Assembly: GCA_021841935.1 (NCBI GenBank)
Contig: JAKCDL010000004.1
Coordinates: 1 to 64,000 of the forward strand
Length of the DNA stretch: 64,000 nucleotides
Direction of reading: 5' to 3'
Source: Actinomycetes bacterium
GTDB taxonomy: Bacteria > Actinomycetota > Acidimicrobiia > Acidimicrobiales > Acidimicrobiaceae
In this document: positions 9,431 through 17,533 of the stretch, piece after piece
How positions within the stretch are numbered: the first letter of the stretch is position 1
Layout of the letters: every line of letters starts with the position of its first letter
Notes under the pieces: generated by a model
The model's database searches: none
Seen by the model: the letters and a program-made list of their open reading frames with translations, nothing else
Told to the model about the DNA's origin: nothing
Program-made: the position numbers and the translations under genes

Positions 9431-9801
9431 TGATCCATCCCATCTTTGCAACAACGTTCCCTCGAGATTACTACGGTTGAAAAATTGATTCAATTTCACT
9501 AGCGATACGTCACTCGATATAATGAACCAATCTTGCGAAGCCGAATATCTCCATAGGACTACAAATAACCTGATCGCATTAGATCGCCATTAGCACTTGG
9601 CTTTGATCCGCTAGTCATCAACTGCACCTTGAGCCAAGAGGATTCAACTTCGGTCAACTTTAGGTCGATCACTAAATGTGGCGTGAAGATTCCCTAATTT
9701 AACCCGATTCATCAATTGGGGTTACCGTAGAGAGACATCGCAAACTATCATATTTCTAGTTGCATTTTGCAGTCCCTAAAGTGAGCGTCAGGAAAGGTGC
9801 A
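9431..9801. other. Divergent intergenic region fumC / nlpC
   Basis: About 370 bases between divergent genes, containing both promoters. I looked for a c-di-AMP (ydaO) riboswitch, common before actinobacterial NlpC/P60 genes, and could not recognise its conserved core. The ribosome site AGGAAAGG (9790-9797) precedes the ATG at 9802. Confidence 0.4.
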
Positions 9802-10929
9802 ATGCATAAAGATTTCAACAGGCTCAAACGCCTAGCGATAGGCTCGACCGCAATTGCGGCTCAGCTGATGACCACCGCAATCTTCTCAACGAGTGCTAAC
9901 GCAGATCAACTTTCAAGCGCAAAGGCGCAAGCGGCATCTATAGCATCGAAGATCGCCACACTCAATAACCAGGTAAATCAGTATTCCGAGGCCTACGACC
10001 AGGCAAATCTGCAACTTAGCAACCTGAAGCAGCAGATATCAGTAAGTCAAGGCAAGATCGACGCAACTGAGAATCAAATAGCAAATCTGAGGAAAAAGTT
10101 AGCTGTCGAGGCAATCAATTTTTACACTCAGGGTGGATCCGTAGTATCCTTTGCCAGCATATTGAATGGATCGTCCACTGACATCACTCTCCGTAATGTC
10201 TATGCTGGAACGGTTGCTAACTCGCAGCAGACTCTGATCCTCCAATTCAGTGCAGCGCAAGCGTCACTGAAGACCGAAAAGCTCAAACTCTCCCAGCAAC
10301 AAGCACAGGTGCAACAAGAGGTCAATGCGGCCGCTCAATCAAAACATGACGCACAAGTTGCAATGGCAAGTGCTCAAAACCAACTCTCCACGGTCAATGC
10401 GAACATTTCCGCACTCGTTATCCAAGCCCAGCAACAAGCTGCCGCCGCTCAGGCGGCTGCTGCAGCAGCCGCGCAAAAGAGGGCCCAAGCACTACTCCTC
10501 GCACAACAAGCGCAACAGCAATCACAGCAGAATTCACAGCAGACCGCAACGGTGCAACAATCTCCCGCTCCACCCGTTGGCGCTGGAGCCTCTAGAGCTG
10601 TCGCTATTGCGATGTCAGAGATCGGTAAACCATATGTCTTTGGTGCGTCAGGTCCGTACGCATTCGACTGCTCAGGCTTTGCTATGTACGCCTGGGGACA
10701 AGCTGGGGTATCTCTCCCCCACAACGCAGCCGCTCAGTACGATTCAATCCAACACATTTCGATTTCGCAGCTACAACCAGGAGATTTAGTTTTCTACTAC
10801 ACCCCCATCGATCACGTAGCAATCTACATTGGTGGCGGGGAGGTCGTCGTAGCTGACAACCCCTCCTATCCAATCGCGGTAAGAAGCCTCTACTGGGACG
10901 GCACCCCCGTTGGAGCTGGCAGACCGTAG
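9802..10929 (+). CDS. Secreted NlpC/P60 (C40) peptidoglycan endopeptidase
   Basis: Cell-wall hydrolase of the RipA/CwlO type, 375 aa, exported. A signal peptide of about 35 residues ends at SANA-DQ. Residues about 36-190 are heptad-rich coiled coil, followed by an Ala/Gln-rich linker (about 200-265). The C-terminal NlpC/P60 domain carries the catalytic Cys in FDCSGF and the His in DHVAIYIGGG. The family cleaves D-Glu to meso-DAP (or equivalent) bonds in stem peptides for cell separation; the coiled coil usually mediates autoinhibition or FtsEX contact. The start at 9802 follows a strong AGGAAAGG site; the upstream in-frame TTG at 9760 does not. Confidence 0.85.
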   Translation: MHKDFNRLKRLAIGSTAIAAQLMTTAIFSTSANADQLSSAKAQAASIASKIATLNNQVNQYSEAYDQANLQLSNLKQQISVSQGKIDATENQIANLRKKLAVEAINFYTQGGSVVSFASILNGSSTDITLRNVYAGTVANSQQTLILQFSAAQASLKTEKLKLSQQQAQVQQEVNAAAQSKHDAQVAMASAQNQLSTVNANISALVIQAQQQAAAAQAAAAAAAQKRAQALLLAQQAQQQSQQNSQQTATVQQSPAPPVGAGASRAVAIAMSEIGKPYVFGASGPYAFDCSGFAMYAWGQAGVSLPHNAAAQYDSIQHISISQLQPGDLVFYYTPIDHVAIYIGGGEVVVADNPSYPIAVRSLYWDGTPVGAGRP

Positions 10930-11012
10930 TGAATTAGGCTGCCACAAAGCCTAAAATTCGCCAGCTAATCCAAATTTCTAGACGAATTTAGCTTCGCGGA
11001 GTATTGGAAACA

Positions 11013-11045
11013 AAAGCGACTCCCCTTTAAGGGGTCGCTTCTTTG
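11013..11045 (+). terminator. Terminator after the NlpC/P60 gene
   Basis: Hairpin AAGCGA-CT-CCCC / GGGG-TCGCTT with a TTTAA loop, followed by TCTTTGCTTTCT. It lies about 85 bases after the stop. Just beyond it, a 15-base string CAGTGCGAACTAAAA is tandemly duplicated (about 11063-11093). Confidence 0.75.
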
Positions 11046-11180
11046 CTTTCTAAAGCAAAGGTCAGTGCGAACTAAAATCAGTGCGAACTAAAAAAGGTAA
11101 AACATAGCAATTGGACCCTAAAGCCAACGGTATCTTGTTGCCAGAAAGTTCATTTGCCAGAGCAACTATCATTTCTCTTT

Positions 11181-12125
11181 ATGAAGGCAGTGAAGATAGT
11201 TGAAAAAACTGTAGAAGTTCTCGAGGTTGAAGAACCTCAATTTGGCAGCGACGATCTTTTGATCAAGGTAGCATCTGCGGGCTTGAATGCCGCCGACCTA
11301 CTTCAAGTCGCGGGCAATTACCCTCCTCCACCAGGTGTAGATCCCACGATCCCGGGCCTTGAATTTGCAGGGACGATAACTGAAGTAGGTGGCGGATCTT
11401 CCAAGGACTTGATCGGCCGACAGGTTATGGCGATCGTCGCTGGTGGCGCTCAAGCCGAGTACGTAGCAGTTCACAAGAGCAACGTCATCCTCGTTCCAAC
11501 CGGGGCGGACCTAATCAACTGGGGAGCCTTCCCTGAAGTGTTCACGACGGCATTCGATGCAATCTTTCGCCAAGGAGATCTAAAGCTCGGCGAGCGGATC
11601 CTGATAACTGGTGGTACCGGTGGAGTAGGTAGCGCCGCGATAGACCTCGCCCGTAGTGCCGGCGCGACTGTAACCGCATCTTCAAGGAGCGAGCAGGGAA
11701 GAGGCTACATTGAGTCCAAAGGAGCAACCGCAATCTCTCCCGAAGATATAGCAAATCAAGGCGGCTTCGACGTTGTTCTCGAGTTGACCGGAGGGACATC
11801 GACCACCGCTGCACTAACCGCTCTAAATACCGGCGGGCGAATAGTAGTCATAGGACTAACTGCAAATTCAAAGGTTGAAATTGATTTGCGTCAGATTATG
11901 GCACGTAGAGCTAGTATCTGTGGTTCCACTCTTCGCGCACGCACGATCGCCGAAAAGGCTCTGCTCGCAAAGACAATCGGTGATCAGATAGTTCCCATGG
12001 TTGTAAATGGCAAGATCTCGCTTCCTCCGACGACATTCTTTCCCGTCGAGCAGGCGAAAGAGGCTTACGCATTCTTTGGTACCGCAAAGACTGGCAAAGT
12101 CGCTCTCACCTTTGATGCGAAATAA
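11181..12125 (+). CDS. NADPH:quinone oxidoreductase-like zinc-independent MDR protein
   Basis: Medium-chain dehydrogenase/reductase of the quinone oxidoreductase (QOR) group, 314 aa. An N-terminal GroES-like domain (SAGLNAADLLQVAGNYPPPPG, IPGLEFAGTI) is followed by a Rossmann domain with GGTGGVGSAAID at about 150. The zinc ligands of true alcohol dehydrogenases are absent, so it should reduce quinones or enones with NAD(P)H. The frame begins at TTG 11154, but MKAVKI at 11181 matches the family N-terminus. No strong Shine-Dalgarno; the gene stands alone. Confidence 0.82.
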   Translation: MKAVKIVEKTVEVLEVEEPQFGSDDLLIKVASAGLNAADLLQVAGNYPPPPGVDPTIPGLEFAGTITEVGGGSSKDLIGRQVMAIVAGGAQAEYVAVHKSNVILVPTGADLINWGAFPEVFTTAFDAIFRQGDLKLGERILITGGTGGVGSAAIDLARSAGATVTASSRSEQGRGYIESKGATAISPEDIANQGGFDVVLELTGGTSTTAALTALNTGGRIVVIGLTANSKVEIDLRQIMARRASICGSTLRARTIAEKALLAKTIGDQIVPMVVNGKISLPPTTFFPVEQAKEAYAFFGTAKTGKVALTFDAK

Positions 12126-12130
12126 TTTGC

Positions 12131-12170
12131 GTGGAAGTGGCTACACCACACAAATTAGCCACTTCCACGT
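12131..12170 (+). terminator. Perfect hairpin after quinone oxidoreductase (U-tail-less terminator)
   Basis: 14-bp perfect inverted repeat CGTGGAAGTGGCTA / TAGCCACTTCCACG with a 12-base loop, starting 5 bases after the stop. No T run follows, as often seen for actinobacterial intrinsic terminators; it could instead stabilise the mRNA end. Confidence 0.6.
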
Positions 12171-12299
12171 AGTTAGAACGTCCCAATTTAGCCCTGTAAT
12201 GGTCAATTTGACTCCGTAAAAGCGCAACGATGGTTGCCTTAGCTTTAGGCTTTTAGACCAATCAACCTTTTGATCTTATGCTTGGGGAGGCTATCGAAG

Positions 12300-13724
12300 T
12301 TGATCGAAGTTAAAAAGACCAAGATTGTAGCAACACTCGGACCTGCATGCGACAACATCGACACAGTGGTGGCGATGGCAAAGGCGGGAATGAATGTAGC
12401 AAGACTAAATCTTGCACATGGGACGCCAGCCTCAATTGTACGCCTAATCGGCCTTGTAAGAAGGGCTGAGCGCCACACGGGCAAGATGATTTCGATCCTC
12501 GCAGACCTACCTGGGCCAAAGATGCGCATCGGAAAGATCGACGGCGTCATGAAGTTGACACAAAACATGACCGTAACCCTCGCTCCTAGCGACTCCGACG
12601 TTGAGAAGGTCGAGAACCTAATACCGGTGGACTTCCCCGGAATCGCGCGTGCGGTTTCTCCGGGGTCTTTGATCTACCTCGCTGACGGCTTTCTCTCGCT
12701 TTCGGTACTCGACGTCGATGGCGAACTCATCCGAGCCAAAGTTACCGCCGGTGGAGATCTAACCTCCCATAAAGGAATCAACCTACCCGGAGTTACCCTT
12801 GACATCTCGTCTTTGACCGACAAGGATGCAGAGCTTCTCTACTTCGCTCTTTCACGCGGGGCTGACGCACTCTCGATATCCTTCGTCCAAAGAGCCGAAG
12901 ATCTCCATCGCGCTAGAAAGATCGCGAGCGACCATGGATTCTCACCCTTCCTCTTTGCCAAGATCGAACATCCAGCAGCTCTTCGAGATATCGATTCAAT
13001 CCTTCAAGCAGCCGATGGAATCATGGTGGCAAGAGGAGACCTTGGAATCGAACTTCCACTAGAGGAGATACCCCTGGTACAAAAGGAGTTAATCTTTAGG
13101 GCGAACTGCGAAGGAAAGCCGGTTATAACGGCGACTCAAATGCTCGAATCAATGGTCGATTCACCTCGTCCAACAAGAGCAGAGGTAACAGATGTTGCAA
13201 ATGCAATCTTAGACGGTACCGATGCAGTAATGCTAAGTGAAGAGTCAGCTATGGGTAAGTATCCAATCGAAGCTGTAAAGACTCTCGCCAAAGTGGCACA
13301 GTACACCGAAGAGCACGCGACCTTCATCCCATCAAGAGAGAGAGTGGCTGAGCATATGAGTGAGGAGGCGACTTCAGTTACCGAAATCGTCGCCCTATCA
13401 GTTCTCAGCGCAGTTGAGAAGCTCAAGCCTGATTACATAGTGACGCCTACAGAATCTGGTTCTACCCCTCGTTCGATCGCAAAGTTTCGAATGAAGCCAT
13501 GGATTGTGGCTCTTACGCGCGAAGAAGAGGTAGCACGTCGTCTTGCATTTACCTCAGGAGTACTTCCATTGGTCATTAAGCCAGCAAGCAATACTTGGGA
13601 GACCACAACTAAAGAGGTCATGAGCGAGATTGATCCTTCTGCTGACTTAATTCTCCTCACCCAAGGTTCCCAAGGTCGCCACTCTGGAGATACGAATCGT
13701 ATCGATATCATTCGAGTAAAGTAA
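12300..13724 (+). CDS. pyk: Pyruvate kinase
   Basis: Transfers phosphate from phosphoenolpyruvate to ADP at the end of glycolysis; about 474 aa, the usual length. Seen: KIVATLGPACDN at the N-terminus, GMNVARLNLAHG, the loop DLPGPKMRIG, the active-site region FLFAKIEHPAALRDIDSIL with the catalytic Lys, MVARGDLGIELPLEEIP, and the potassium/substrate segment TATQMLESM with PTRAEVTDVANAILDGTDAVMLSEES. The C-terminal regulatory domain follows. The start is a TTG at 12300, nine bases after a strong GGGGAGG; an upstream TTG at 12270 would bury that site. Confidence 0.93.
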   Translation: MIEVKKTKIVATLGPACDNIDTVVAMAKAGMNVARLNLAHGTPASIVRLIGLVRRAERHTGKMISILADLPGPKMRIGKIDGVMKLTQNMTVTLAPSDSDVEKVENLIPVDFPGIARAVSPGSLIYLADGFLSLSVLDVDGELIRAKVTAGGDLTSHKGINLPGVTLDISSLTDKDAELLYFALSRGADALSISFVQRAEDLHRARKIASDHGFSPFLFAKIEHPAALRDIDSILQAADGIMVARGDLGIELPLEEIPLVQKELIFRANCEGKPVITATQMLESMVDSPRPTRAEVTDVANAILDGTDAVMLSEESAMGKYPIEAVKTLAKVAQYTEEHATFIPSRERVAEHMSEEATSVTEIVALSVLSAVEKLKPDYIVTPTESGSTPRSIAKFRMKPWIVALTREEEVARRLAFTSGVLPLVIKPASNTWETTTKEVMSEIDPSADLILLTQGSQGRHSGDTNRIDIIRVK

Positions 13725-13749
13725 CGTCAAAGGCTTAAAAAAGCGATCG

Positions 13750-13789
13750 AATAAGAGACACCCGCTCAAAGATGCGGGTGTCTCTTATT
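13750..13789. terminator. Bidirectional terminator between pyk and SDR
   Basis: 16-bp perfect stem AATAAGAGACACCCGC / GCGGGTGTCTCTTATT with an 8-base loop, placed between two convergent genes. AT-rich stem feet act as U-tracts on either strand. Confidence 0.85.
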
Positions 13790-13810
13790 TAAACCTAAAT
13801 CTCAAACGAC

Positions 13811-14572
13811 CTAGTAGATTGTCCAACCGCCATCTACGACGATCGTTTGGCCAGTGAGATAGCTTCCGGCATCGGTGGCGAGAAGTAACATAACGCCATC
13901 GAGCTCCTCTAGGCGGCCTCCCCTTCCCATGGGTGTCACGCGAGCCATCCAATTTTGAGCCCTCTCTGACTCAAACATAACAGTTGTCATCTCCGAGGGG
14001 AACCAGCCCGGTGCAATGGCATTTACTCTCACCCCTTGCTTTGCCCACTGAAGTGCAAGTTCTCTGGTCAGATTGACGACCCCCGCCTTTGAAGCGGCAT
14101 AGGAGGCCTGCGGGATTGAGTTGGAGGCTATGGTTCCGAGAACTGATGCCACATTGACAATCGAGGCACTCTGCTCCCTAGCGATTGCCTCCTTGGCGAC
14201 GAGACGAGAGAGAGTAAAGACAGATGTTAAGTTGGTCTCAACAACCATTCGAAAGTGATCGGGGGACTCTTCGAGTGCTGGCATTGGATCTGCCACACCA
14301 GCATTGTTGATACAGATATCGATCCTACCGTAGCGATCTATCGTCTTTTCAACCAAGGAAGTGAGGTCTTCTTCGACCGTAACATCACAGCGAAGTGCAA
14401 GTGAATCCTTGAAAGATTTAGCAAGGCCGACGATCCTCTCTTCTCTCCTAGCAGCAACGACTACTTTGGCACCAAGATCGTTCAGGAGTGTCGCAAATCG
14501 CACACCTATGCCACTCGAAGCACCGGTGACAATTACCACCTTATCGCGTACATTGAATATATCTTCTAGCAC
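13811..14572 (-). CDS. SDR-family NAD(P)-dependent oxidoreductase
   Basis: Classical short-chain dehydrogenase, about 253 aa. Rossmann cofactor motif VTGASSGIG near residue 15, VVAARREER suggesting NADP preference, INNAGVADP, the catalytic Ser in NVASVLG, YAASK (Tyr/Lys) and a terminal TGQTIVVDGGWTIY. The substrate cannot be deduced; 3-oxoacyl-ACP reductase or gluconate 5-dehydrogenase-like annotation would be a guess. I place the start at GTG 14572; the frame is open to 14659, but the extra residues do not look like a family N-terminus. Confidence 0.8.
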   Translation of the reverse strand: MLEDIFNVRDKVVIVTGASSGIGVRFATLLNDLGAKVVVAARREERIVGLAKSFKDSLALRCDVTVEEDLTSLVEKTIDRYGRIDICINNAGVADPMPALEESPDHFRMVVETNLTSVFTLSRLVAKEAIAREQSASIVNVASVLGTIASNSIPQASYAASKAGVVNLTRELALQWAKQGVRVNAIAPGWFPSEMTTVMFESERAQNWMARVTPMGRGGRLEELDGVMLLLATDAGSYLTGQTIVVDGGWTIY

Positions 14573-14705
14573 TTCGTACTCACTTTCGTCGAAAAAACGT
14601 GACAATATTACTACAATTGAAGGCTGAGAATCGTGTGGTAGCAATACCCGAATCCACACTGCTTCGAAGAGGTTATAGCCCCTTTATGCATGTGAGAAGG
14701 ATCAA

Positions 14706-15548
14706 ATGAAGCCAATACCTGTTGTGTTCAATATAGGACCAGTCCAAATCCACACCTATGGAATTGGTCTGGCGATAGCCTTCTACTTTACATATCGCTA
14801 CTTCGAAGCCAGAATGAAAAAGGCCGGCCTTGAAAGCGACTGGATCGGGAAGTCATTCCTATGGATCATCGCTGCCGCTATCGTAGGTGCACGAATCGTA
14901 CACGTCGTAGCGAACATCTCATACTACTCCGCTAACTTGGGAGAGATTCCAATCATATGGCACGGAGGACTATCCTCCTTTGGAGGCCTAGCTGGGGCAA
15001 TACCAGCTGGAATCTACCTAAAGAAAAGGTATGCACCAAACCTTTCACTTGCTAGAACCTTCGATGAATTGGTTCCAGCTCTCATTGCAGGTTGGTCACT
15101 TGGCAGAATACTTGGTCCTCAACTTATGTTTCAAGGTGGGGGCAGACCAACCACAGCATGGTATGGACTTCAATATGCAGGCCAGGTTGGCTATCGAATA
15201 CCGGTACCAATCTTCCAAGCCACAGAAGACTTCCTAGTCTTTCTGATCGTTCGACAGATATACATAGCTCAATCTAAGTCGTCAAAGCCGCTAAACCCCG
15301 GATCAGTAGCGCTCCTAGGAACTTTAATCTGGTCGATCACACGCTTCTGGGACGAGTTCTTCTGGCTGGCCGTGCCCCGCCTATGGGACGCAGTTGAGGT
15401 ATTCGCTTTGATTCTCGTTGCTATAACGGCCGCTGGAGTCGCCTATATCAATCGCAAGGGGATACCGAGAAGTACACGTTCAGCCGATGACTCTCATAAG
15501 TTTGAAGCCGAATCGCAAGGGGTCACTCACGAAGAGTCTCAGAGCTAG
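14706..15548 (+). CDS. lgt: Prolipoprotein diacylglyceryl transferase (divergent Lgt)
   Basis: Seven-helix membrane enzyme, 280 aa, that would move diacylglyceryl from phosphatidylglycerol to the lipobox Cys of prolipoproteins such as UgpB in this window. Seen: an HTYG-type N-terminus (IGPVQIHTYGIGLAIAF), GARIVHV, IIWHGGLSSFGGLAGA, SLGRILGP and RIPVPIFQATEDF. Against E. coli Lgt, the essential His of the SFHGG motif is Phe (SSFGG), and the Asn of GRxGN is missing (GRILGP). The overall fold pattern still matches. Good ribosome site AGAAGGA before the ATG. It could be a lineage variant or a paralogue. Confidence 0.75.
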   Translation: MKPIPVVFNIGPVQIHTYGIGLAIAFYFTYRYFEARMKKAGLESDWIGKSFLWIIAAAIVGARIVHVVANISYYSANLGEIPIIWHGGLSSFGGLAGAIPAGIYLKKRYAPNLSLARTFDELVPALIAGWSLGRILGPQLMFQGGGRPTTAWYGLQYAGQVGYRIPVPIFQATEDFLVFLIVRQIYIAQSKSSKPLNPGSVALLGTLIWSITRFWDEFFWLAVPRLWDAVEVFALILVAITAAGVAYINRKGIPRSTRSADDSHKFEAESQGVTHEESQS

Positions 15549-15607
15549 GTTTAGCCCTTCAATTGGCGCCATGTCATGCCAAGGGAAAAATTTCCAACCA
15601 GACACCA

Positions 15608-15641
15608 AGAAAGCCCCGAGGATAAATCCTCGGGGCTTTCT
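15608..15641. terminator. Bidirectional terminator between lgt and the DUF501 gene
   Basis: 15-bp perfect stem AGAAAGCCCCGAGGA / TCCTCGGGGCTTTCT with a TAAA loop between convergent genes. The GC core with TTTCT feet fits intrinsic termination on both strands; it would end the long cox operon. Confidence 0.85.
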
Positions 15642-15673
15642 AATTAACCAAGTGCTTAATTTTAGGTCTTATA

Positions 15674-16204
15674 TCAATCTTTACTCAATAAGAGCGAAGG
15701 CGGCAACGTAGCAGGTGCCATTCCTACAAGAGCATCATTGAGTGAGGGAAATTCAGCTAAAACCTTATTTACTATTGGGTCATCTCCTCCGGCTAGATGC
15801 CACGCCATATGAGCATGCAAGCATTTGAATCCAATACGAGTCCCAGCAACCCCACCATATGGTCGAGGCCCTTCATAGGTGGGAGGAATCAGAGAGTCTC
15901 GGAGAGTTCGGTATCTCCTATGGCTCTCTTCCATCTCTTCGAGCGGGACATTTTGCCTAACCCAGGTAATTATGCCCCTCGACTCAAGTGTTGAGATGGT
16001 TCGAACCAAAGTAGGATCAACTAGCCAAAAGAGGGTGGGCATAGGCTTGTCGTCTCCGATTATTGGGAAGGTGGAGATGAGGGCAATGTCACCATCGACG
16101 CGTCGTCGAACCACTACAAATTCACCGATAGGCGGTCGATCTAAAAGAATCGACAACCTATCGATATCCTCGGCGGTTGGTATTGACCAATCTGAGGGGC
16201 GCAA
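15674..16204 (-). CDS. DUF501 domain-containing protein
   Basis: 176 aa, a cytoplasmic actinobacterial family of unknown function. Family-typical points: GEFVVVRRRVDGDIALISTFP, PMPTLFWLVDP, RTISTLESRGIITW, and the conserved KCLHAHMAWHLAGGDDPIVN region with Cys/His residues. In most actinobacteria this gene follows eno-ftsB; here it is about 11 kb away at the end of the cox operon, its TTG start directly abutting the coxG stop. Expression is therefore likely tied to the cox transcript. Whether that is functional is unknown. Confidence 0.75.
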   Translation of the reverse strand: MRPSDWSIPTAEDIDRLSILLDRPPIGEFVVVRRRVDGDIALISTFPIIGDDKPMPTLFWLVDPTLVRTISTLESRGIITWVRQNVPLEEMEESHRRYRTLRDSLIPPTYEGPRPYGGVAGTRIGFKCLHAHMAWHLAGGDDPIVNKVLAEFPSLNDALVGMAPATLPPSLLLSKD

Positions 16205-16945
16205 CTATCTCTTGGCCCTACGCGCCCGTCTAATAAAGACTAAGACGAGAAAGAATACTGTTCCAGCAACTGCTGGCACAAGTCGCTTGATGAGGGGAGA
16301 ACCAACGGCCCCTAGAAGATCTACAGGCTCCTGTTCCTTAGGTTCAAAAACCTTCTTGACCGGCTCAGCCTTAGGCGCAGATGGCTCGTTAGTTGCGCTA
16401 TTCTCCGATGGCGCTGCCTCAGTCGTTTGGGTCGCCCCTGGTTCACCTTCGGCCGAGGTGGAGGCATCGCCCGAGGCAGATGAAGCCTCACTCTCAACTC
16501 CATCGTTAGCAATCAACTCTTCAAGCGAGGCTACAAATTGAGTGAGTAGCTTATTTGAGACATCGGCCAAGACTCCGCGACCAAAAGAAGCAACCTTGCC
16601 GGTAATTGCAAGGTTTGTATTAACTGAGACGTCAGTCTTAGTTTCGTCACCAGTTAGGATTGCAGTCACGGTCGCTGATGCATTTCCAGCACCCTTAGTA
16701 TCACGACCTTCAGCCCGCAGTACAGCCGTGTGGGTATCGCTATTCAATTCAATAAAAGATGCCTTACCCTTATACGAAGCTGTAATCGGGCCAACTTTTA
16801 CCTTGACGGAACCGCGAAATTCATCGCCCTCGATCTCTTCAAGCTGGGCGCCTGGAAGGCACGGTGCGATCTTTTCCACGTCAGTCAAGAGAGCCCAAGC
16901 CCTATCGATGGGCACATTCACACTAAAACTATTTACAAGTTCCAT
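16205..16945 (-). CDS. coxG: CoxG-like SRPBCC protein with C-terminal membrane anchor
   Basis: 246 aa. Residues about 1-150 are the CO dehydrogenase subunit G (SRPBCC) domain: MELVNSFSVNVPIDRAWALLTDVEKIAPCLPGA-type start, GSVKVKVGPITASYKG, and GKVASFGRGVLADVS. A Ser/Glu/Ala/Pro-rich linker (about 155-215) leads to one transmembrane helix and a basic tail (RRARRAKR). In carboxidotrophs CoxG recruits the CO dehydrogenase to the membrane; the tail anchor here fits that role. Overlaps the mocA-like gene by 13 bases. Confidence 0.83.
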   Translation of the reverse strand: MELVNSFSVNVPIDRAWALLTDVEKIAPCLPGAQLEEIEGDEFRGSVKVKVGPITASYKGKASFIELNSDTHTAVLRAEGRDTKGAGNASATVTAILTGDETKTDVSVNTNLAITGKVASFGRGVLADVSNKLLTQFVASLEELIANDGVESEASSASGDASTSAEGEPGATQTTEAAPSENSATNEPSAPKAEPVKKVFEPKEQEPVDLLGAVGSPLIKRLVPAVAGTVFFLVLVFIRRARRAKR

Positions 16946-17499
16946 TTCGACAACTCCTCAACTGTATCGATATCAATCGGCTCACCTTCGCAAGGTACTT
17001 CTAGTACAAGCTCCGGATGCAACTCCATCAGCATCCGGGCGCCCATTTCACCCGTTGAAGGTAACTGTTCGAATAGATCCCGAGCAATCCGAACGGGATT
17101 TCTTCGTTTACCTCTATAAGTCGCTACTACCAATCTAGCCTCAGCGGGCGCCGTTGCTAAATTAGTCCAACTTTCAGATAGCACTAGCGGCTGGTCACCC
17201 AAGCCAATCACCACATGATCGCAGTCAACACCTTTAGCCCAATCGACTGCGATAGCTAAAGATGACGCCATTCCAGAACGGGGATCGAAATTAGTTAGAA
17301 GCGTCTCACCCTCGATAACAAGGCCACTGAGGTCGATCGCTCCTTGAACGACAGCAATCTCTTCAATTATCGACTCACGAGCCGCTCTAAGTACGTGACC
17401 AACTACCGTATCCCCTCGAAATGGAGCAAGGAGCTTGTGGGTCTCGCCCTGAAAACGAGAACCAAACCCTCCAGCCAAAATTGCCCCAACGACCTTCAT
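16933..17499 (-). CDS. Molybdenum cofactor nucleotidyltransferase (MocA/MobA-like)
   Basis: 188 aa NTP-transferase. The N-terminal GAILAGGFGSRF loop binds the nucleotide, followed by a Lys (HKLLAPF), DPRSGMASSL, and the metal Asp in GLGDQPLV. MocA-type enzymes attach CMP to Mo-molybdopterin to give the MCD cofactor used by xanthine oxidase-family enzymes, exactly what CoxL needs. The start is ATG 17499 behind GGAG; the frame open to 17601 is not family-like. Lies 34 bases after the xdhC-like gene. Confidence 0.8.
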   Translation of the reverse strand: MKVVGAILAGGFGSRFQGETHKLLAPFRGDTVVGHVLRAARESIIEEIAVVQGAIDLSGLVIEGETLLTNFDPRSGMASSLAIAVDWAKGVDCDHVVIGLGDQPLVLSESWTNLATAPAEARLVVATYRGKRRNPVRIARDLFEQLPSTGEMGARMLMELHPELVLEVPCEGEPIDIDTVEELSKWNL

Positions 17500-17533
17500 T
17501 GAGAGGAATCTCCGTCTTCCTAGACCAGCAACA

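Noticed and set aside
9540-9801. c-di-AMP (ydaO) riboswitch before the NlpC/P60 gene
   Set aside because: Common in actinobacteria at such genes, but I could not find the conserved core.
15800-16050. tRNA-like TTCGAA strings
   Set aside because: They lie inside the DUF501 coding sequence and do not fold as tRNA. No tRNA or rRNA gene was found in the window.
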